A DNA stretch of 64,000 nucleotides from Diplolepis rosae. Lineage: Eukaryota; Arthropoda; Insecta; Hymenoptera; Diplolepididae. Position 1 is the stretch's first letter. The number at the start of each line of letters is the position of its first letter. A model generated the notes under the pieces. The model saw only the letters and a program-made list of their open reading frames with translations, ran no database searches and was not told the origin of the DNA. Location: the NCBI GenBank assembly GCA_030998225.1, contig JAPYXD010000680.1, forward strand, positions 9,610,001 to 9,674,000. The letters run 5' to 3'. This document shows positions 55,463-64,000 of the stretch, piece after piece. The translations under genes were made by a program, and so were the position numbers.

Positions 55463-55768
55463 CTAATAATTTATTTCTACACCCAAGTCTACTGACGATT
55501 GGATATTCTTTTCTCTCCAATCCGTTTCCTCGTACTGACTGAAGCCTTCTATCGATGTTCGACACTCTGCATTCTCTTCATATTTCATTTGTTCTTGTAA
55601 TTCTTCTGCCGTCATCTGATCCGATTCTAAATAAGGATCTTGGTTTTGTATGGTTTTGACATGTGAAGGTCGTTTCTTATATTGCCCTTGTTGAAAACCC
55701 TGAGGTTTTATTTGACATTGAGCAGCGAAGTATCCCAATTTGTCGCATTTGTAACAATTCATCTTCAT
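55463..55768 (-). pseudogene. Gag-like zinc-knuckle fragment
   Basis: The 101-residue minus-strand ORF starts MKMNCYKCDKLGYFAAQC, a CCHC zinc knuckle in which His is replaced by Tyr. It continues with a Gln/Glu-rich acidic tail. This resembles the end of a Gag protein of an LTR retrotransposon. No LTRs or pol domains are attached. Confidence 0.5.
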
Positions 55769-55974
55769 TCTGTCGGAAAGTAGTAGATTTTGATGTATGA
55801 TTCTAGGTTGATATCTAGAGGTGTTTGCTTATGGTTTAGTTGTCGTAAGTCTAGGTATAAACCGTGGTGTAGGTCTTGATAGGAGTATTATTATTCTTTT
55901 TGAATAAATATTTTAAAGATGATCAGATTGGACTTTTATTTATATGCTTTGTTTAAAATTAAATCACTAAAACT

Positions 55975-56475
55975 TATACCGCTTACCGGGCTTATTTTTC
56001 ATATCTTATTCACGTATTTAGTGGACTACCAACACAGACAAAATTGGATGTTTTAGGTAGTATGTGAAAATTACCCTCAGAAGATGGATAAAGTGCAGAT
56101 AACACTCAGAATTGTGGTGTCAAAATAACTTTTTCTAATAAGTCTGTTTTCCAAAAATCATACAAATACATAAATTCTGTAGTTCATTTACCAAAAGTAT
56201 AGATTGCTCTGATTCTATTGCTTGTCCACACATCACTTTGCATCAATAATCTATCTTTCTGAGAATTTGACTGTAAATTCTATCGCCCCAAAGGTGTAAA
56301 GACACACACACTGTAATTTGTCTGGACGTTTTAAGTTCCTATCACTAGTAACGTCCATAATTTTAAGGTAAATTTTTCCAATTCTCAAGTGTTCTTTAAC
56401 CATATATGATGCTGCATCACTTACAAAGAACAAAACTCCATCGTACAGAATATCATCTTTCCATAACAATTGCAA
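55975..56475 (-). pseudogene. Diverged serine-protease homologue relic (exons 4 and 5)
   Basis: The minus-strand segment 56475-56170 is alignable to exon 4 of genes A to C (TSDRNLKRPDKLQC against FRNSKHSDELHC) and keeps the donor-side sequence GAATCAGAGCAATCTATAC, but contains frameshifts and stops. At about 56015-56035 a scrap of exon 5 (GSPL) joins directly to 3'-flank sequence like that after gene A, so most of exon 5 is deleted. It is an older member of the family. Confidence 0.65.
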
Positions 56476-56524
56476 TGATTCGTGAGAAAAACCTGCTATT
56501 ATTACGTAATTTGACGAATTAAGT

Positions 56525-57040
56525 TCTTCAGAAGTAAATAGGTAACATTACGTAGATTGGTTTCCATTTAACTCTCCAACAACAAAGTTTCCTACTTTTT
56601 TATCACAAGAACCTGCTGTTTCATCAATAGATACCCATATGCAATTTTAACCAATTCTAATTCTAATTTCATTCAGTCTTATCTCACAATTTAGGCAAGT
56701 AGTTTCTTCTTAATGTAGATTCATTAGGAACTTCTTTACTGGTAAAAGAAAAAAGTAATTTGTTAACAAAAGGACTGTTTGCTTTTTTAATTGGTACGTC
56801 AGCCCTAGGAACATTTCACACAGATTTCCATTAAATTAATTTTGATCTGTGCATCTGTTACAATTAGAGTTAGGTTTAGAATTCATATGTTTTAAATACT
56901 CATTTGATGATAATTTTGTTTTCTTTTGAACATCTCCATAATTTACCTGGTCAGTTTTTGTTTTCAAGTGAGGGTCTAATGAAAATTTTCTTCTATAACT
57001 AATTCTTTTATTGCAGTAGATACAAATCCATTCTCAGCCT
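56525..57040 (-). pseudogene. hAT-like (CGGBP1-type) transposase relic
   Basis: The minus strand holds fragments in order. CIYCNKRISYRRKFSLDPHL is a BED-like zinc-finger region. Next come LCEMFLGADVPIKKANSPF and SKEVPNESTLRRNYL, then CIWVSIDETAGSCDKKVGNF with the DET motif. This order matches N-terminal halves of hAT-type transposases and the related CGGBP1-like proteins. Stops and frame changes show it is dead; the C-terminal half is missing. Confidence 0.65.
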
Positions 57041-57644
57041 TCAGACGAAGATCCATAATGATTTTGATACTCTTCGGCATTCTTCAAAAACATAAGTAGC
57101 ACGTGTATCGAGTTGGAAAATAAAAACTGATCGAATATTGGATCCGCGCCTGTTCATAGATAAGAGTTAGTACACGTGTATGGCCTTCATTATGATGTAA
57201 TTATCTTTTAATGCTTATACAATTAAAAGTATTTAAATACTATAGTATACAACTAAAACTATGTAAACTTGTATTTGTGAAATTTTCTAGCTATAGTTGT
57301 AAACAGATTTATCTCGAAAATTCTCCTCAGCCTTTCTGTATAATATTTTCAAGATTGAAAATTGTTACCAATATACTTGGTGCTTTTCAAGTGATCTTAA
57401 TCATAATGTAATGCGATGCTGATAAGAGAACGTATTTAATTCATATTATCTCAATTAAAAAATTATCAGCATAAGAATAAAAGGGGAGGTTTAGCTCTTA
57501 CGAAAATTTACTCGAAAAAGATTTAGAGAATGCAATTTGCAATAAACAGGTAAATATCTTTAATGTGGCATTAATTAGTGGTCACTTAAAATCTGTTCTT
57601 AGAAAGAGCTGCATACAAATTTGATTTGAAAAGGAAAAACAAAC
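57041..57644. other. AT-rich sequence upstream of orphan exon
   Basis: No gene recognised. The last 100 bp may include the promoter of the signal-peptide exon at 57645, but no clear TATA box or GATA palindrome like those of genes A to C was found. Confidence 0.35.
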
Positions 57645-57702
57645 ATGAAGATTATTATTCATTCATTACTTTACACCGCCATGTTCATTGCTGATTTTAT
57701 GG
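57645..57702 (+). CDS. Orphan signal-peptide exon of the serine-protease homologue family
   Basis: The 58-nt exon has the same length and phase as exon 1 of gene A. It encodes MKIIIHSLLYTAMFIADFMG and ends at a strong donor (ATGG/GTAAGT). The following intron start (AGAAATTTATGTCGGAAT) also matches the paralogous introns. It lies on the plus strand, opposite to the array and to the relic at 55975-56475. Downstream exons were not found before the window end, so it is either a dead fragment or the start of a gene running to the right beyond 64000. Confidence 0.55.
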
Positions 57703-58262
57703 GTAAGTATGTGCACTCTCAGAAATTTATGTCGGAATTTTCGGAATCATATAATTGCATAAAATTTTCGTTAAATGTTTCTGAAAATTTTATTACAACT
57801 TCGAAATTTTCAGATATGATTTTTGGTTTATTTTAACATTTTTTCAATAATTCTTAGGAGTCACAGCGTTTTATTTTGACTAGCTTGTAATGCCCTTAAA
57901 CCTCCTGAATTTTCCGTTCGAGATTTAATTTTTGAACTTTCTTGATCTTGTTCGATGCAAATCGCATGAAAATAAATTCTAATCATTCCACGTGAATCCG
58001 TAAAAAGTTTTGAATCTGAATCAATCCAAATGAATCTAAGATCGGCTTGATTTAAATCAAATTAAAGCATGAAAGTTCAAAAGTTTATAAACGCCAATTT
58101 TGAAATATTACAGGAGTGTAGAAAAACGTTCGCATTTCAGTTTTTATCATTATAAATTTCAATCGATGTATATAATAAGTAGTGATCGATCTTGTTCGTG
58201 CTGTCCTAAAGTTTTAGATATGTATGTGTTGTTGTAAAGATGCACGTGATATATACAGAACT
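57703..58262. other. Intron-like or intergenic AT-rich sequence
   Basis: The first 60 bp match intron 1 of the array genes. The rest shows nothing recognisable. Confidence 0.4.
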
Positions 58263-58453
58263 AACTAATACATAACTATATACATAATTACACAGGTATT
58301 GGCAGTTCATAGCTTGATATCTCCAAGCGGCGATTAATTATTTCGCTGCTATGTGTTTATATTTGGCACTGTTCGAATTGCTTCGCTGTTATAGGGATTA
58401 GACAATTAATGAAAAGGGCTACAGGTAGAGTAATAATCTGCCAACAACACTTA
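58263..58453 (+). repeat. 190-bp direct repeat flanking a mariner, left copy
   Basis: About 190 bp (from TAACTAATACATAACTATAT to CCAACAACACTTA) recur at 59746-59946 with scattered changes. The mariner 58454-59745 sits exactly between the two copies. Confidence 0.8.
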
Positions 58454-59745
58454 ACACGTGGATCAATAAGTCCCGGGACTGAGACATAGATGGCGTTGCC
58501 AAAAAAAGTTCTGAATGATTTTTCATGAGTACCAACCTTCAAAAGATACCTGTCAAAATTTCATGACATTCTGATGTTTGGTCCATGAGTCACAGTGATT
58601 TAAGTGATGCTAGTCTTGATATTCTCGAAACAGTGGATTCGCAACAATTTCGTGTGTTGATTTACCATTGCTTTTTGATGAAAAGAACACAGTGCAAGCT
58701 CAGCAATGCCTTGAAAAGTGCTACGGGGACTCTGCTCCATCAAAAACAACCATTTGTCGGTGGTATGCTGAGTTTAAACGTGGTCGTACAGACACTGAAG
58801 ATGCTGAATGCTCCGGCCGGCCAAATGAGGTAGTTACACCGGAAACCATCAAAAAAGTCCACCAAATCGTTTTCGAAAACCGTAAATTAAAAGTGCGTGA
58901 GATAGCTGACACCTTAAAGATATCATACGGCAGTGAGTACGCTATTCTGCATGAAAATTTGTCTATGAGGAAGCTGTTGTCAAAGTGGGTGCCGCGTTTG
59001 CTCACGGTGGATCAAAAACGACAACGTGTCCTTGATTCCTAGCGCTGTTTGGAGTTGTTTCGCCAAAATAAACCGAATTTTTTGCGCCGGTATGTGACAA
59101 TGGACGAAACCTGGATCCATCACTACACTCCGGACGCAAAGCGGTCGTCAGCCAAGTAGATTGCAATCGGTGAGAAGCGTCCAAAGCGACCAAAAATGAA
59201 AATATGGGCCGGTAAGGTTATGGCCTCAGTATTTTGGGATGCTAATAGAGTTTTGTTCATCGACTACCTTAAAAAAGGTAAGACGATCAATAGCGAACGT
59301 TACATTGGCCAATTGATGCGTTTGAAGAACGAAATCAGTGACAAACGGCTCCAAATGAAGAAGAAAAAAGTGCTCTTTCACCGAGATAATACGCCGTGTC
59401 ACAAGTCGCTCGCTACCATGGCGCAATTGAATGAATTGAGCTTCGAATTGCTTCCGCACCCACCATATTCACCGGATCTGGCCCCCAGCGACTACTACCT
59501 GTTTGCACACCTCAAAAAAATGCTCCAAGAAAAGAGATTCTTCTCTAACGAGGCAGTCATCACCGAAACGAACGCTTATTTCGAGGCCAATGATAAATCG
59601 TTCTACAAGAAAGGTATTGAAATGTTAGAGAAGCGCTGGAATGATTGTGTTGCTTTTGAAGGAGACTTTGTTGATGAATAAAGTCGAATTTTGCCAAAAT
59701 AATGTTTTTTTCCTAGTTAGTCCCGGGACATATTGATCCACGTGT
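58454..59745 (+). mobile_element. Full-length mariner with ACACGTGGATCAATA ends
   Basis: Terminal inverted repeats of about 28 bp (ACACGTGGATCAATAAGTCC left; the other end reads ACACGTGGATCAATATGTCC) between TA dinucleotides. Length 1292 bp, the usual mariner size. The truncated copy at 21064-22260 belongs to the same family. Confidence 0.9.
58600..59681 (+). pseudogene. Mariner transposase (nearly complete, broken)
   Basis: Frames together cover the whole protein: N-terminal DNA-binding region (SKTTICRWYAEFKRG, KVREIADTLKISYGSEY, KWVPRLLTVDQKRQR), first catalytic Asp in VTMDETWIHHYTP, second in LFHRDNTPCH, third in PYSPDLAPSDYYLF with 34 residues between the last two (DD34D). A frameshift near 58670-58700 and stops near 59041 and 59158 inactivate it. 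The last 161 residues are an open frame. Confidence 0.9.
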
Positions 59746-59946
59746 TACATAACTAAAAAATACATAACTATATACATAACTCCACAGGTATTGGTAGTTC
59801 ATAACATGATATCTCCAAGCGGCAATTAATTGTTTCACTGCCATGTGTTTACATTTGCCATTGTTCGAATTGCTTTGCTGTTATAGGGATTAGACAATCA
59901 ATGAAAGGGGCTACAAGTAGAGTAATGAACCGCCAACAACACTTAG
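59746..59946 (+). repeat. 190-bp direct repeat flanking a mariner, right copy
   Basis: Second copy of 58263-58453, starting TAACTAAAAAATACATAACT and ending CCAACAACACTTAG. Confidence 0.8.
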
Positions 59947-59974
59947 ATTGCAATTTTGTGATTTTTTACTTTTA

Positions 59975-61180
59975 CCAGGGGTGTTAGTTAAATTTTGCCG
60001 GTTTTTTCAATAAAAAAACACTTAATTCTCAAGGAAATCTCAAAAAATTTTATTCAAAGTATTGACCATTGGATTCTACACATTTTGCCCATCTTTCAGG
60101 CAAATCATGGATACCATTACAAAAAAACTTCTTCTCTTTCAAGGAAAACCATTTGACGAACCATTTTTCGACTTCTTCAAAATTGGCGAAGCGCTGCTCT
60201 GCGAGTTTGTGTCCCATCGATGCGAAAAGGTGATAGTCGGACGGGGCGAGGTCTGGGGAGTACGGCGGGTGCGATAATATTTCCCAATTCAATGCTTTTA
60301 ATGTGTTCTTCACCACTTTAGCGGTATGAGACGGCGCGTTCTCATGATGTGGGATAACTTTGCCATGTCTTCGGGTCCATTTCGGCCGTTTTTCGATCAA
60401 CGCATGATTTAAATTGATAATTTGTTGTCGGTAGCGATCCGTATTCACCGTCTCACCAGGTTTTAATAACTCGAAGTACACCACACCACACTGGTCCCAT
60501 CAAACACAGAGCATTGCCATACGGCCAAAGCGATTTGGCCTTGGAGTCGATGGGCCGATCTCACCAGGTGAAAGCCATGATTTCTTCCGCTTCGGGTTCT
60601 CAAAATAAATCCATTTTTGGTCCCCCGTGACAATTCGATGCAGAAAAGATTTCCTTTCGAACCGTTGAAGCAGCATTTCACAAATGGTTTTTCGATTTTC
60701 CATTTGTCTATCGTTCAGTTGGTGTGGTACCCATTTTCCATACTTTTGGATTTTTCCAATGGTCTTTTTAAACGTTGGCAAATTGCTCCTCGGCTCAAAT
60801 TTAGTGTTTGTGCCAATTGTTGTTGCGATTGGGTTGGGTCTTCATCCAATAACGCCTGTAGTTCCTCGTCTTCGAACTTTTTCGCTGCACCAGGATATTC
60901 ATTGTCTGTTAAATCGAAATCTCCAGTTTTAAATTGACGAAACCATGTCTCACATGTTCTAATCACTGGAGCATCTTCACCATAAGTTTCTACCAGCAAT
61001 CGATGAGCTTTAACTGCTTTTTTCTTTTAATGAAATAAGAAAAGCAACGAATGCCGCAAATGCGATTTACTTGGAACAAAACTCGACATATTCACTGAGG
61101 AAAACAACTATGATGCTATTATTTTGGCAGAATGTAATTGTGTATTTTTGAAGGTTATTGTCCATAGCAAACACCCCTGG
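59975..61180 (-). mobile_element. Mariner element, CCAGGGGTGTT family, second copy
   Basis: TA/CCAGGGGTGTTAGTTAAA at the left and AACACCCCTGG/TA at the right, 1206 bp. Same family as 37081-38284. The 5' untranslated part lacks about 90 bp present in the other copy. Confidence 0.9.
60050..61089 (-). pseudogene. Mariner transposase (broken), second copy
   Basis: Minus-strand start at 61089 (MSSFVPSKSHL), with an early stop as in the sister copy. Open pieces cover the helix-turn-helix region, a frameshift near 60770, WVPHQLNDRQMENRK, VTGDQKWIYF (first catalytic Asp), then a shifted region. The final 144 residues are open, with PHHENAPSH (Asp replaced by Glu at the second catalytic position) and YSPDLAPSDYHLF. 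It keeps the C-terminal half that the copy at 37081 has lost. Confidence 0.9.
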
Positions 61181-61977
61181 TACACTACTTTTTTTATCGT
61201 AAAATAGAGCGCGCGAAAAAAAATTTGATGTAAACAACAGCCTGAAGCCAAATACGGCTTTACACAAAGAAAACAACAGCATAGTAAGGTACTTATGATC
61301 CCGTAGTACCTCTATTCTATGATAGATGTCATTCCGAATCTCATTTTTCCCTAGAAACTGACCTGATCCCCTGAAAAACATTGAACGGCTGTGAGACTCA
61401 ATAGGCACTTGTCACGTTTTGAACTTTCGATATCAGTGGAGTTATCAAAAGTGTGAAATGGACCATTATTTTTTGTACTTTAGAACGCAATAAAAAATCG
61501 TCAATAATTATCCCGTGTTAGCGTTTGATTGTAGATCACAAAAATGGAAAAAAATCGATTTTGAAAAAAAATGTCGCCTATCAACTTTTGAACTTCCATG
61601 CTTCAATTTTTAATCTGAATCATATCATATTGTTGATACAACATGTTCGTAGTCCACCGAGTTGCAAATAGGGACCTTCAATACCGCTCTATAGATACTC
61701 GAAAAACTTCTTTAAGACATATTTTGCAAAATGTATCGTGTGCGTTACGGAGCTCGGTCATTTTGGAAATCGACCGATGTATTCAGTCCTCGACTGAACC
61801 CTGCGCGTGCCTTCGGCGTCCGCTTGGTTACGACTCGGCCTAAGTACATCGACCTTGTCCCAAGATGCGTGCCTTAGCTCCTAGCACCAGCAAGATACTT
61901 TGTATCACACGGCCACCATAAGTGTGACCTTAGCGTTGCTGGGCGGTTCCCAAATCAGCGATTACAAATCTAGGCTT
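61181..61977. other. Intergenic sequence, nothing recognised
   Basis: Short ORFs only. A GC-richer patch at 61735-61970 shows no domain. Confidence 0.35.
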
Positions 61978-62723
61978 GGGGGGGGGGGGGGGGGTAAAGG
62001 TATTTAAACTTTTATTTTTTTGAATGTTTGCATAATATCTCAAGAACACTGTGCCAAAATTTCATGTCGATAGAAGCAAAATTGACGAAGTTATGAGTAT
62101 TTGAGCGCCCGTTGCTCTAGGCCGGGTTTCTATACAAGTTTACAAGTTGCGAATTAGTAGAGCAAAAATTTAAAGCGTTTTTCTGTAACTTGTTATTTTT
62201 TAAGTCCGTGTACATCATAACTAAAAATCTACTGGAGCAATAGTTTTGAAATTTTGTACTGTACTTCTTCACATAATTCAACCGGTATCCTTGGGAGCTT
62301 TTTTGTTTATTTTAATGACTATTAATTTTACAATAACAAATTAGCCGATTTTTTTAGCCAAAATCAGTTTTTTGGCTTGAAAGCGCTACGCAAAATTAAA
62401 TAATCGAAACAAAAAAAAATCCTCCTAGGGTTACCTCGAGATACATTTCCTTTAACAAATGCACTTTGATTTTTTTGTTTCAAATGATTCTGTTGCGAGT
62501 TATGATGTGCACCGCAAAACGACTTTTTTCCGAGGTGCCTCTGGAGATTTACTGTCACTCGCTCAATTTTCAATATTCTGCAATAAAAATTTAGGCAAAT
62601 ATTGCCCAAATGTTGCATTATCTTATGGAAGTTGACTGAATGAAATAACACTATCTGTATCGCCAAAAAAATTCCTAAAAACATGCCTGTTTTTCACCAT
62701 ATTACCCCCCCCCCCCCCCCCCC
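61978..62723. mobile_element. Element bounded by poly-G and poly-C
   Basis: It begins with 17 G then TAAAGGTAT and ends ATATTA followed by 19 C, an inverted arrangement with short extra similarity (GGTAA at both ends). The interior (AAAATTTCATGTCGATAG, ATATCTCAAGAACA) resembles in style the G-ended elements at 32838 and 44885. No ORF. The target duplication is not clear. Confidence 0.5.
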
Positions 62724-64000
62724 ATCACAATGCTTTACTCAAGGTCCCAGGATTATAAAGTAGCAGATGTACGGTGATCTGATTGGCACATATAATATAG
62801 GTGTGATGAAAAATAGTGTATGCGACATCACACTCGTCAGAAAAAGTGCCGCTCAGGGTCCTTGTATCCTAAGAACATTTATTTTGGCCGTGTGATTGTT
62901 GCATAATAATACTCGCATAATAAACTTTCATTCCCCTTGTTGCACAATATACTATTAAATATCCGAGATAATGGGTATGGATGTTCATTTTCACAACACT
63001 TCATGCTACTATCTTATCTATGCATGCACTATCTTATCTATGACGTTATCAATTTTAGAGACATGTTTAGTTGAAATGACAGTGTCATACACTAGATGAC
63101 GTCATACATTAAGTTTCAATCCTGATTAACCATTGGTTTCTTCTCGGAGCCGGGAATAATCGAATGGAAGAAGTGTAGCTAAGAGCCAATCTAAAAGTCT
63201 TAAAATTACAGGTACCGAAGTCGAACTTTCGCATGAGGTGTTGTAAAAAATAATATGAGATCCTCGGGAGGTAAGGCGGCATTCTTGTATCGACTTGTAT
63301 GATATCTCACACTTGACAATACATTTGCCACCTTTCCTCCCTTGGTACACAAATAACTATTTCCCCCATGCTCATGTTTCTAATCATCATATCATATTTA
63401 AAAAATTTGCATTTCACATTTTTTAAGCCCGTGGACGAATCTGACCACGTGGCTAGATTTCTATCTTACCGGCATTTCAGTTTGCGTAAGGTCATTTCCA
63501 AAACGAGATGCGGACTTGAAGATTTGTTAAATAAAATGAAATACTCTAAAATAGGTTTATCTGGTCATAAATGTTTACAATTATAAAAACACTTCTTTTA
63601 ATACACTTTTGTAGAAATGTGGTTTATAATATGCAAAATTCGCGGGATGTTTGTTAGGCGTTTTAATGAAAGGGGGCGTAAGTGAAGTGGATAGAGGGAC
63701 GAAGGATGGAGGTTGGATTGATGGTACTGACTTGACTTGGATAAACGATATTTTAGAATCTAAATCCTACACTTTTCAAATAATTTTAAGCATTTATGAC
63801 CAGATCATGACCATTTTATTGCATTTTATTTAATTTTACACATTTTTTAGTCAGTATTTCATTTTGCATCTCTATTGAAAAAGACAACGTTGGAAAAGAC
63901 ATCATAAACTACGTCTCAAACTAAGTCGTGTGATATATCGTAATCAGAGGGTGAATGCGACATCGGATACGATGCCGTTTACGGCGTACTTTACGATGTC
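62724..64000. other. Intergenic sequence, nothing recognised
   Basis: Both strands hold only short ORFs without domains. A short duplication, ACTATCTTATCTATG(A/C), occurs near 63006 and 63028. Confidence 0.35.

Noticed and set aside
1..64000. CRISPR array, bacterial operon, rRNA or viral integration block
   Set aside because: No regularly spaced identical short repeats with unique spacers, no ribosome-binding-site-driven gene runs and no rRNA cores were seen; all signals fit an insect nuclear genome.

Overview
The window is AT-rich animal nuclear DNA, almost certainly from an insect. The evidence is spliced genes with GT..AG introns, many mariner transposases, a Ty1/copia element primed by the insect-type initiator tRNA-Met half, and dozens of short inverted-repeat elements. 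A hymenopteran is plausible, but the sequence alone does not prove it. There is no bacterial-style operon, rRNA, convincing tRNA or CRISPR array.

The core is a tandem segmental duplication on the minus strand: unit A about 1314-17165, unit B about 17165-29480, unit C about 29480-46395, and a stub of a fourth unit at 46395-46500. Each full unit carries one five-exon gene for a secreted trypsin-fold protein (A 17012-8724, B 29353-18558, C 46259-34024). Exon sizes agree exactly between copies (344, 42, 291 and 171 nt after a 58 or 67 nt first exon), all reading frames are open, and splice signals are conserved. In all three proteins the catalytic His, Asp and Ser are replaced (Glu; Glu or Gln; Leu or Thr), so they are serine-protease homologues that should not be able to cut. 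Each gene has a TATA box and a GATA-site element upstream. A more diverged relic of the family (exon 4 and exon 5 pieces) lies at 55980-56475, and a separate signal-peptide exon lies on the plus strand at 57645.

The introns and spacers are full of mobile DNA that differs between units, so one unit often shows the empty site of an insertion in another. A copia element (2808-6778, target duplication ACTTA) sits in unit A and its empty site is at 30021-30025 in unit C. Mariner copies lie at 21064-22260, 24994-25838, 26554-27104, 37081-38284, 44311-44708, 53710-54030, 54594-55393, 58454-59745 and 59975-61180. Non-autonomous elements fall into groups: TA-flanked elements starting CAC(T/G)GAGAAA; TA-flanked elements starting GGG(G) whose end motif recurs inside; TTAA-flanked elements with CCC or GGG ends; and several near-perfect palindromes.

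Outside the array, 1-231 is a decaying 46-47 bp tandem repeat and 1126-1166 fits a minimal type I hammerhead ribozyme. The stretch 47260-51425 holds an unrecognised exon-like ORF, a CpG-rich module and a giant palindrome with about 800 bp arms. The stretch 52266-57050 is a graveyard of a palindromic MITE, a non-LTR endonuclease, mariners, a gag zinc knuckle and a hAT-like transposase. The last 3 kb hold a poly-G/poly-C-bounded element and no recognisable gene.
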